12,597 nucleotides of DNA from Leptolyngbya sp. SIO4C1 (GTDB taxonomy: Bacteria; Cyanobacteriota; Cyanobacteriia; Phormidesmidales; Phormidesmidaceae). The position numbers were made by a program, and so were the translations under genes. The notes under the pieces are model-generated. The model saw nothing but the letters and a program-made list of their open reading frames with translations. It was not told the origin of the DNA and searched no databases. Positions 7,276-12,597 of the stretch are shown in pieces; position 1 is the stretch's first letter, and each line of letters opens with the position of its first letter. Location: NCBI GenBank assembly GCA_010671975.1, contig JAAHIA010000105.1:1-12597 (forward strand). The letters are read 5' to 3'.

Positions 7276-7379
7276 TCTTGCCAAAATTACCTGGTCGCTA
7301 TGTCATTTTGTAGCAACGGCAAACGCAGCCAGCCAATCGGCACAATAAGCTAGAGATAAGGCCGATATGGAGGTGTTCT

Positions 7380-8462
7380 ATGAAAATTGGTATTCCTAAA
7401 GAAATTAAAGACAAAGAATTCCGGGTAGGGCTAACGCCAGATAGCGTCAAAGTTCTAAGCGCTCAGGGGCACCAGCTTTTTGTAGAGACCCAGGCGGGCA
7501 TGGGAGCCGGCTACAGCGATGCCGACTATCAAGCCGCTGGTGCCACGCTGGTTGACGATGCAGAAGGCGCCTGGCAGCAGGACATGGTGATTAAAGTCAA
7601 AGAGCCGCTGCCTGCCGAATATCCACTCATTCAAAAAGATCAGATTCTATTTACCTATCTCCATTTGGCCGCTAGCCGCAGCCTGACCGAAGCCCTGATT
7701 GATAGCGGCGCGACGGCCATTGCCTATGAAACTGTCGAGATCGGTCGGCAGCGGCCGCTGCTAACTCCGATGAGCATTATTGCCGGGCGGCTTTCGGTGC
7801 AGTTTGGCGCGCGGTTTTTAGAAAAGCAGCAGGGCGGTCGCGGTATCTTGCTCGGCGGCATTCCTGGCGTGAGCCCCGGCCACGTGGTTATTTTAGGCGG
7901 CGGCGTGGTTGGGACTGAGGCTGCAAAGATGGCTGTCGGACTGGGGGCCCAAGTAACCCTGTTTGACATCAGCTTAGAGCGGCTAAACGAGCTAGAAGCG
8001 CTGTTTGGTTCACGCATTACGCTGCTGTACAGCAGCGCTCCCAATATTGAGGCCGTGATCCCTGATGCCGACCTGGTCGTGGGTGCCGTGCTCGTGCCCG
8101 GGCGACGACCGCCAACGCTGGTCTCACGCGATTTAGTGAGTCAGATGCCAGCGGGTGCAGTCATCGTCGATGTCGCAGTCGATCAGGGCGGCTGTATTGA
8201 AACCATGCGCACCACCTCGCACAGCCAGCCCACTTATTTAGAGGCCGGCGTGCTGCACTATGGTGTCCCAAACATGCCTGGGGCAGTGCCGAGAACGGCG
8301 ACGCAGGCGCTCAACAACAGCACGCTGCCCTATGTGATCAAGCTGGCTAATCAGGGGCTAGACGCGCTGGAGCAGGATGCAGCCCTGGCCGAAGGGCTCA
8401 ACGTGCAGCGCCAGCGGCTGGTGCATCCTGCCATCAAGTCGGTGTTTCCAGACCTGGCTTAG
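7380..8462 (+). CDS. ald: Alanine dehydrogenase
   Basis: Ald interconverts L-alanine and pyruvate plus ammonium using NAD(H), linking nitrogen and carbon metabolism in the cytoplasm. The 360 residues are the normal family length. It opens with GIPKEIKDKEFRVGLTP (residues 4-20; R15 contacts substrate) and has the catalytic lysine in VIKVKEP (K74) and the catalytic histidine in YLHLAA (H95). The NAD-binding loop is LGGGVVG (172-178), and the conserved aspartate lies in VDVAVDQGG (D268). GVPNMPGAVPRTAT (295-308) is also typical of the family. All expected active-site residues are present. GGAGGTG at 7369-7375 is one of the strongest ribosome binding sites in the window, five bases from the ATG, suggesting efficient translation. 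The stop overlaps the stop of the convergent gene by 4 bp. It is probably a single-gene unit; its promoter is not clear. Confidence 0.97.
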   Translation: MKIGIPKEIKDKEFRVGLTPDSVKVLSAQGHQLFVETQAGMGAGYSDADYQAAGATLVDDAEGAWQQDMVIKVKEPLPAEYPLIQKDQILFTYLHLAASRSLTEALIDSGATAIAYETVEIGRQRPLLTPMSIIAGRLSVQFGARFLEKQQGGRGILLGGIPGVSPGHVVILGGGVVGTEAAKMAVGLGAQVTLFDISLERLNELEALFGSRITLLYSSAPNIEAVIPDADLVVGAVLVPGRRPPTLVSRDLVSQMPAGAVIVDVAVDQGGCIETMRTTSHSQPTYLEAGVLHYGVPNMPGAVPRTATQALNNSTLPYVIKLANQGLDALEQDAALAEGLNVQRQRLVHPAIKSVFPDLA

Positions 8463-8902
8463 GAAGCCACCTGAGCATGGTTGTCGATAATTTTGGCGAG
8501 CCCTGGCACGGCGGCCTCAACGTCGCCTTTGATTGACTTGCGCAGCTTGCTGTAGGAAGCGGAAACGATGCCGTTGTCGGTTCGCTGGATGCGGGTATCG
8601 GTCACGCTGAGAATGGTATCAGCGGTTTGAGAGCGATTGTCAACCAAATAGGCAACCGGATCGCCCGCCTGTACGCCGGTTTGCCACATGGGATCTAGGG
8701 CTTTGAGCGTTTCCGGCAAAAGCCGCTCAATGGCGCCTGATACATAGCTTGGGCCAATCCCTCTGAGGGCACCGTAGGCTGCTTTTAAGGCCAGTCCAGA
8801 GAGCCCCCCCTTGGCGGCTACCTGCTCGTCTATCAGCTCAACGCAGTCGGCGGCTACCTGCGATCGCGTTTGTTTATCCTTAACAGTGTCGCTCAGCTTC
8901 AT
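8459..8902 (-). CDS. DUF6918-like small protein
   Basis: This 147-residue, probably cytoplasmic protein has no signal peptide or membrane span. The pattern TRSQVAADCVELIDEQVAAK (residues 12-31), GLSGLALKAAYGAL (33-46), a middle part ending LLPETLKALDP, and ILSVTDTRIQRT followed by SYSKLRKSIKGDVEAAVPGL (117-136) resembles the DUF6918 family as I remember it, found in cyanobacteria and actinobacteria. No biochemical role is known to me; the sequence looks mostly alpha-helical. GGAGAA (8908-8913) gives a good ribosome binding site for the ATG at 8902. It is convergent with ald, sharing 4 bp at the stops. The family assignment is from memory and should be treated as probable only. Confidence 0.75.
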   Translation of the reverse strand: MKLSDTVKDKQTRSQVAADCVELIDEQVAAKGGLSGLALKAAYGALRGIGPSYVSGAIERLLPETLKALDPMWQTGVQAGDPVAYLVDNRSQTADTILSVTDTRIQRTDNGIVSASYSKLRKSIKGDVEAAVPGLAKIIDNHAQVAS

Positions 8903-9109
8903 ACAAATTCTCCATAGGGGCGAAACATATCGTTTCTGATTATTAACGAGTTTTTGGGGTAGCGCATTGTTCCTGTTTCACCCGCGAGCAAGGCTTAACC
9001 GGAATATAAAGCTTTAATCGAGGGGGCTGCCTGCCAGCAGACCCAGTCCCGACGCTGCCAAAACAGGCTGATATATTGGTGGAGGTTGATCACTCGGGAG
9101 TATCCGCGC

Positions 9110-9418
9110 ATGGGTATGCTGACTGGCTCAAATGATTACAACACGACCGGTAGCGTGTCGGCAGCTATTTTTGGCGGCGGCAGTTCTAGTATCCATTTCA
9201 ACAACTTTCATACCAATGCTGAGGCTAGCGACCTGCAGGTCTATCTAACCATCAACGGCAATCTAGAAAAGCGCAAGCTCGATCTCGGTGCCGTGCCAGA
9301 AAACGACGGCTCTTTTGAGATGGATTTGCCAGATGGCACCGACGTCAGCCTGTTTAATACCATCGTGATTTACTCACCCCAGGCTGAGGCCAGCATTGGC
9401 AGCGGCACCATTCCCTAG
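9110..9418 (+). CDS. Small DM13-like domain protein
   Basis: I read this as a 102-residue protein made of little more than one DM13-like (electron-transfer DM13 type) domain. HFNNFHTN is followed by DLQVYLTINGNL, then LDLGAVPENDGSFEMDLPDG, TDVSLFNTIVIYS and EASIGSGTIP. This follows the DM13 order: YLT strand, the DLG-x-L turn, G-S/N with the PDG turn, VVI strand, then the FG-x-A end. The cysteine usual after the VVI strand is serine here. DM13 domains are normally exported, but I see no signal peptide. I chose the ATG at 9110 because GGGAG (9096-9100) is nine bases upstream; an ATG at 9116 is possible. A TTG at 9086 has its GGAGG immediately adjacent, too close to serve it. It is convergent with the prenyltransferase gene, 14 bp away. 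Confidence 0.7.
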   Translation: MGMLTGSNDYNTTGSVSAAIFGGGSSSIHFNNFHTNAEASDLQVYLTINGNLEKRKLDLGAVPENDGSFEMDLPDGTDVSLFNTIVIYSPQAEASIGSGTIP

Positions 9419-9432
9419 GCCGCGAGCTTAAA

Positions 9433-10320
9433 TTAAAGCAGTACGCCTGCGACCATTCCAGTTAGCAAAATAAAGCCGACCCACACATTCTGGCGAAAGA
9501 TCTGAGCGTAGACCCGAGGCGGCTGGTGATGTCGCTTCAGCCGACGATAGTGAACCACCCAAAAGCCAATCGCCACTAGCCAAGTTAGCCAGAACGGCAG
9601 CCCCAGCGCCATATTGATGCCCAGCCACAGTAGGCAAATTGCAGTGCCCATAAAGAATAGGCCCACGGCCTGCGGCGTGCCCCTGCCAAAAAAAAGGGCG
9701 CTGGATTTTACCCGCAGCTGCCGATCGTAGTCGCGATCAGGAATCGCGTAAACGGTATCAAATCCTAGCGTCCACAGCACAGTAGCGGCCCAAAGCAGCC
9801 AGGTTGGGGTTGATAAATCGCCGGTTACCGCGCTCCAAGTAATCAGTACGGCAAAGCCCCAAGCGATCGCTAGCACCAGCTGCGGCACCGGAAACACGCG
9901 CTTTGCTAGAGGGTAGAGCACAATGACCGGCACCGCGAGTACGCAAAGCCAAAAGCTCAAAAGCGTCAGGTAGGTTGCCAGCACCCAGGCGCAGAAGAAG
10001 GCCACTACGGCCACCACTAACCCAACCCGTACCGACAGGGCTCGCGATGCCAGCGGCCGGTTGCGCGTACGCTTGACTTTCGGATCAATGTTGCGATCCC
10101 ATAGATCGTTCACCACGCAGCCAGCCGCGCTGGTCGCCAGCGACCCTAAAACAATCACGCCAAGCAGCGGCAGCGGCGGCTGCCCCTGAGCGGCCAAAAA
10201 TAGCGCCCACAGCGCAGGAATCATTAGAATTAAGCGACCAGCCGGTTTATCCCAGCGCATCAGTCGTAAAACAGTCATCCAAGTCGGTTCAGGACGAGGA
10301 TCCGGCGGCAGCTCTACCAT
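9433..10320 (-). CDS. plqA: 4-hydroxybenzoate polyprenyltransferase (UbiA family), plastoquinone pathway
   Basis: This membrane enzyme attaches a polyprenyl chain to 4-hydroxybenzoate. In cyanobacteria the homologue (4-hydroxybenzoate solanesyltransferase, UbiA-like) makes the precursor of plastoquinone-9. Counted from the ATG at 10320 it has 295 residues, close to the usual length. The first aspartate-rich motif NDLWDRNID is at about 71-79 and the second, DTVYAIPDRDYD, at about 188-199; these bind the Mg2+-diphosphate of the prenyl donor. KRTRNRPLASRAL (about 83-95) is the conserved loop between them. Roughly eight to nine hydrophobic helices span the sequence. The ATG fits the family better than a TTG six codons upstream at 10338; neither has a strong ribosome binding site. 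It is divergent from pncB. Confidence 0.94.
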   Translation of the reverse strand: MVELPPDPRPEPTWMTVLRLMRWDKPAGRLILMIPALWALFLAAQGQPPLPLLGVIVLGSLATSAAGCVVNDLWDRNIDPKVKRTRNRPLASRALSVRVGLVVAVVAFFCAWVLATYLTLLSFWLCVLAVPVIVLYPLAKRVFPVPQLVLAIAWGFAVLITWSAVTGDLSTPTWLLWAATVLWTLGFDTVYAIPDRDYDRQLRVKSSALFFGRGTPQAVGLFFMGTAICLLWLGINMALGLPFWLTWLVAIGFWVVHYRRLKRHHQPPRVYAQIFRQNVWVGFILLTGMVAGVLL

Positions 10321-10409
10321 GAAAGTCTTAAGCAACAAACTTCTTTGACTTAGTCTAGAATATCCTTCTTGCTAAAGATGCCGTAAACGCTAGAACCGTT
10401 CTTTTACCA

Positions 10410-10435
10410 ATATTTGGTCTTAACCACCAAAATAT
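10410..10435. promoter_or_regulatory. Inverted repeat between the prenyltransferase gene and pncB
   Basis: ATATTTGGT (10410-10418) and ACCAAAATAT (10426-10435) are inverted copies, offset by one extra A, around the spacer CTTAACC. It lies 90 bp upstream of the prenyltransferase ATG and 175 bp upstream of the pncB ATG, so it could act on either gene. It shares the words TGGT, TTAACC and ACCA with the inverted repeat on the pncB promoter. Confidence 0.4.
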
Positions 10436-10555
10436 AGGATTTTCCTAACCCCGGTCGGCTTCAGATTCTCGCTCCTAGCTAAGATCCAAAAGGCTGCAGC
10501 CAGCTCTGTTTATTGCTTTCCTGCTTGCGCGCGCGTGCCCACTAAACTTAATTCC

Positions 10556-10583
10556 TTGCATCCTTTTGAATTTTGGTTAAAAT
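10556..10583 (+). promoter_or_regulatory. Candidate sigma70-type promoter of pncB-nadD
   Basis: TTGCAT (10556-10561) and TAAAAT (10578-10583) are separated by 16 bp. It is one of the better promoter matches in the window and sits about 30 bp before the pncB start. Its -10 is overlapped by an inverted repeat. Confidence 0.55.
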
Positions 10584-10588
10584 AACCA
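10574..10588. promoter_or_regulatory. Inverted repeat covering the pncB -10 element, candidate operator
   Basis: TGGTTA-AAA-TAACCA is a perfect inverted repeat with a 3-bp centre. It covers the proposed -10 and lies just upstream of the ribosome binding site GGAG (10598-10601). A repressor bound here would block RNA polymerase. NAD salvage genes are commonly repressed by NAD-sensing regulators, but I cannot match this site to a known one. Confidence 0.45.
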
Positions 10589-10610
10589 TAAAGGGGCGGA
10601 GATATTTAGC

Positions 10611-11996
10611 ATGGAAAATCAATCGCTGTTGGTTGGGCCTGATGAATACGGGCTGCTAACCGATCTCTATCAGCTCACCATGTCGGCCTGCTATGTGGGT
10701 GAAGGGCTCGATCAGCGCTGGGCGAGCTTTGAGCTGTTTGCGCGGCGGCTGCCTGAGGGCTTTGGCTATTTGATTGCGATGGGGCTAGCGCAGGCGATAG
10801 AGTACCTCTCTCAGTTCGGTTTTAGCACCGCTCAGATTGAGCAGCTGCAGGCCACCGGGCTGTTCGCTCAAGCCCCTGCCGCCTTTTGGCAGACGCTAGC
10901 AGACTGCCGGTTTGAAGGTAGCGTTTGGGCTGTTCCTGAGGGTATGGCTGTGTTTGCTAATGAGCCGCTGCTGCGAGTAGAAGCGCCGCTCTGGCAGGCG
11001 CAGGTGGTTGAAACTTATTTGCTCAATACGCTGAACTATCAGACGCTCGTTGCCACCCGGGCCGCGCGATTGAGAGACGTTGCCGGTCCGGAGGCGCAGC
11101 TGCTGGAGTTTGGCACTCGCCGCGCCTTCAGCCCCCAGGGTTCACTCTGGGCGGCAAGAGCGGCGCTAGCGGGTGGCTTAAATGCCACCTCTAACGTACT
11201 AGCAGCGCTAAAGCTAGGGCGTCAGCCAGTGGGTACGATGGCGCATGCGCTGGTTATGGCAATAGGCGCGGTTGAGGGCAGCGAAGAGGAGGCCTTTGCT
11301 GCCTTTCATCGCTACTTCCCCAAAGCGCCGCTGCTGATTGACACGTATGACACGGTCGCTGCTGCGAAGCGATTGGCTCAGCAGGGATACTCCAGCAGCT
11401 CATTGGCCGGCGTGCGGCTAGATTCGGGCGATTTAGCAGAGCTGTCAAAACAGGTGCGATCGCACTTGCCCGACGTGCCAATCTTTGCCAGCGGCGATCT
11501 CGATGAGCAAACCATTGTTGAGCTCAAGCAGCAGGGAGCCTGCATTGATGGTTACGGGCTGGGCACTAAGCTGGTTACCGGCGAGCCGGTCAACGGTGTC
11601 TATAAGCTGGTGGAAATCGATGGCATTCCGGTAATGAAAGCCTCTAGCGGCAAGCTGACCTACCCCGGCCGCAAGCAAATCTTTCGCAAACTCGCAGCGG
11701 GGCAGCTGCGCGATCGCCTCGGGCTGGCCAGTGAATCGCCCCGAGCCGAGGAAACGCCTCTACTGCGGCCCGTCATGCAGCGCGGTCAGCGGCTGCTGTC
11801 AGCTGAGTCGCTCGAGCGCATTGCCCAGCGAACGGCTGTGGCTGTGGCGGCTCTACCCGCAAGCCTGCGCGATGTGCAGCAGCCACAAAAGTTTGCGCCA
11901 GCTCTGTCTGACTCGCTACAGCAGCTCACTGAAGCTACGCTGCGGGCCCAGGCTGCCCCCGCTGATGCCCAGCTTGCCGTGATTCAAGCCTCATAA
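10611..11996 (+). CDS. pncB: Nicotinate phosphoribosyltransferase
   Basis: PncB joins nicotinate to PRPP, helped by ATP hydrolysis, to give nicotinate mononucleotide, the entry step of NAD salvage. The 461 residues show DLYQLTMSACY near the start (18-28), LEFGTRRAFSPQGS (165-178), and GTMAHALV (208-215), whose H212 is the likely phosphorylated catalytic histidine. Further conserved parts are LIDTYDT (242-248), GVRLDSGDLAELS (267-279), IFASGDLDE (291-299) and DGYGLGTKLVTG (313-324). All are intact. The last 40 or so residues are alanine- and glutamine-rich and look poorly conserved. GGAG at 10598-10601 lies nine bases before the ATG. The stop codon is inside a tandem repeat, and nadD begins ten bases later, so the two genes form an operon that supplies deamido-NAD. 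Confidence 0.96.
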   Translation: MENQSLLVGPDEYGLLTDLYQLTMSACYVGEGLDQRWASFELFARRLPEGFGYLIAMGLAQAIEYLSQFGFSTAQIEQLQATGLFAQAPAAFWQTLADCRFEGSVWAVPEGMAVFANEPLLRVEAPLWQAQVVETYLLNTLNYQTLVATRAARLRDVAGPEAQLLEFGTRRAFSPQGSLWAARAALAGGLNATSNVLAALKLGRQPVGTMAHALVMAIGAVEGSEEEAFAAFHRYFPKAPLLIDTYDTVAAAKRLAQQGYSSSSLAGVRLDSGDLAELSKQVRSHLPDVPIFASGDLDEQTIVELKQQGACIDGYGLGTKLVTGEPVNGVYKLVEIDGIPVMKASSGKLTYPGRKQIFRKLAAGQLRDRLGLASESPRAEETPLLRPVMQRGQRLLSAESLERIAQRTAVAVAALPASLRDVQQPQKFAPALSDSLQQLTEATLRAQAAPADAQLAVIQAS

Positions 11997-12021
11997 TTCA
12001 AGCCTCATGATTCAAGCTTCA
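11982..12021. repeat. 14-bp tandem repeat, three copies, spanning the pncB stop and nadD start
   Basis: ATTCAAGCCTCAT occurs at 11982-11994 and 11996-12008, then ATTCAAGCTTCA at 12010-12021; the period is 14 bp. Copy one encodes the PncB C-terminus IQAS plus the T of its TAA stop. Copy two includes the AT of the nadD ATG. Copy three encodes residues 2-5 of NadD, also IQAS. Confidence 0.9.
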
Positions 12022-12597
12022 AAGTCTCGCACAGTTGCGCTATTTGGCACCAGCGCCGATCCGCCGCATAGCGGACATCGGGGGGTGCTCACTTGGCTCG
12101 GCCATCACTTTGATCAGGTGGCTGTCTGGGCCTCTGACAATCCCTTTAAAACTCATCAGGCGTCGCTAGCCGATCGCATGGCAATGCTGCAGCTGCTGGT
12201 TGATTCGCTGCAGACACCCGGCGTGGTACAGCTCTATCCAGCGCTCAGCCATCGCTATACGGTTGTGACGATCGCGCGCGCCCAGCAGCGCTGGCCCGAG
12301 GCAGCGCTGACGCTGGCTGTCGGGGCCGATTTGGTAGGGCAGCTGCCTCAGTGGTATCGCGCCGAAGCCATCTTCGAGCAGGTCAAAATATTGGTGTTTC
12401 CGCGCCCCGGCTACCCCGTCAACGAAGCCGATTTGCTCAAATTAAAGCAGCAGGCTAAGGTTGCGATCGCGCACCCCCCTCAGCAGTACGACGTTTCCTC
12501 AACTGAGTTTCGACAGGCCGACAGCGACCAAGGCATTCCGCCCGTGATTCAGCAGTACATTGACCAGCATCAGCTATACCCATGCCCGGAAAACTCC
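12007..12597 (+). CDS. nadD: Nicotinate-nucleotide adenylyltransferase (runs off the right edge)
   Basis: NadD transfers AMP from ATP to nicotinate mononucleotide, giving deamido-NAD, the step after PncB. Translation from the ATG at 12007 stays open for 197 codons to the window end. ALFGTSADPPHSGH (residues 11-24) is the nucleotidyltransferase loop with its (H/T)xGH motif. WASDNPFKTH (41-50) is the substrate loop typical of cyanobacterial NadD. VGADLVGQLPQWYR (105-118) and VFPRPGYP (130-137) are conserved, and DVSSTEFR (162-169) is the ISSTxxR phosphate-binding motif. Only a few C-terminal residues should be missing. No ribosome binding site precedes the ATG. Because the pncB stop is ten bases upstream, translation probably depends on reinitiation by ribosomes finishing pncB. 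The first residues MIQAS come from the tandem repeat and may not be ancestral. Confidence 0.95.
   Translation, partial: MIQASKSRTVALFGTSADPPHSGHRGVLTWLGHHFDQVAVWASDNPFKTHQASLADRMAMLQLLVDSLQTPGVVQLYPALSHRYTVVTIARAQQRWPEAALTLAVGADLVGQLPQWYRAEAIFEQVKILVFPRPGYPVNEADLLKLKQQAKVAIAHPPQQYDVSSTEFRQADSDQGIPPVIQQYIDQHQLYPCPENS

Noticed and set aside
7215..7379. HLR1 (RpaB) high-light element upstream of hli
   Set aside because: I looked for two TTACA-type half-sites with the right spacing on both strands; only degenerate fragments (for example around 7300) are present.
9086..9109. TTG start for the DM13-like protein
   Set aside because: GGAGG abuts the TTG with no spacer, whereas the ATG at 9110 has GGGAG at a normal distance.
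8903..9109. Possible terminator or small RNA in the gap between the DUF6918-like and DM13-like genes
   Set aside because: GC-rich words near 9020-9045 (CTGCC, CAGCAG) give only an imperfect stem with no T-tract; nothing firm can be claimed.
1..12597. CRISPR array, insertion sequence, phage genes, tRNA or rRNA
   Set aside because: No regularly spaced repeats with unique spacers, no transposase or phage-like frames and no tRNA-like cloverleaf were seen; the tandem repeats present have no spacers.

Overview
The window is cyanobacterial chromosome, identified by gene content and base composition. It carries the start of a magnesium chelatase H subunit gene (chlorophyll synthesis), a CSP41-type plastid/cyanobacterial protein, a DnaK2-type chaperone, a high-light-inducible protein, a plastoquinone-type UbiA prenyltransferase and an NAD salvage pair. 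The HIP1 octamer GCGATCGC, a cyanobacterial signature, occurs 13 times in 12.6 kb, against about 0.2 expected by chance. The genus cannot be fixed from the sequence. A PEP-CTERM-like surface protein shows the organism probably has an exosortase system.

Layout. 1-1298 (-): 5' part of chlH, running off the left edge. 1299-1790: divergent control region between chlH and a CSP41b-like atypical SDR gene (1791-2717, +). 2718-3354: long gene-free stretch with several 12-13 bp tandem duplications and a pair of competing hairpins. 3355-4101 (+): exported choice-of-anchor-E-like protein with a PEP-CTERM-type tail. 4172-6073 (+): dnaK2, closed by two consecutive hairpins, the second a textbook intrinsic terminator. 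6202-7047 (+): a protein I do not recognise. 7044-7214 (-): a 56-aa high-light-inducible protein, tail to tail with it. 7380-8462 (+): alanine dehydrogenase. 8459-8902 (-): DUF6918-like small protein, again tail to tail with a 4-bp overlap. 9110-9418 (+): small DM13-like domain protein. 9433-10320 (-): 4-hydroxybenzoate prenyltransferase. 10611-11996 (+) and 12007->12597 (+): pncB and nadD, consecutive steps of NAD salvage.

The genes are mostly unrelated single-gene units, as is common in cyanobacteria. The clear functional pair is pncB-nadD: nicotinate to nicotinate mononucleotide, then to deamido-NAD. The pair has a good sigma70-type promoter whose -10 is covered by an inverted repeat. chlH, the HLIP and the prenyltransferase all belong to the photosynthetic apparatus but lie in separate transcription units.

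I see no phage, transposon, CRISPR array, tRNA or rRNA. I found no convincing new multi-gene system. The most unusual signals are the short tandem duplications at gene borders, above all the one that wrote the same four amino acids into the end of PncB and the start of NadD. Next are the inverted repeat over the pncB promoter and the leaderless, cysteine-less DM13-like protein.
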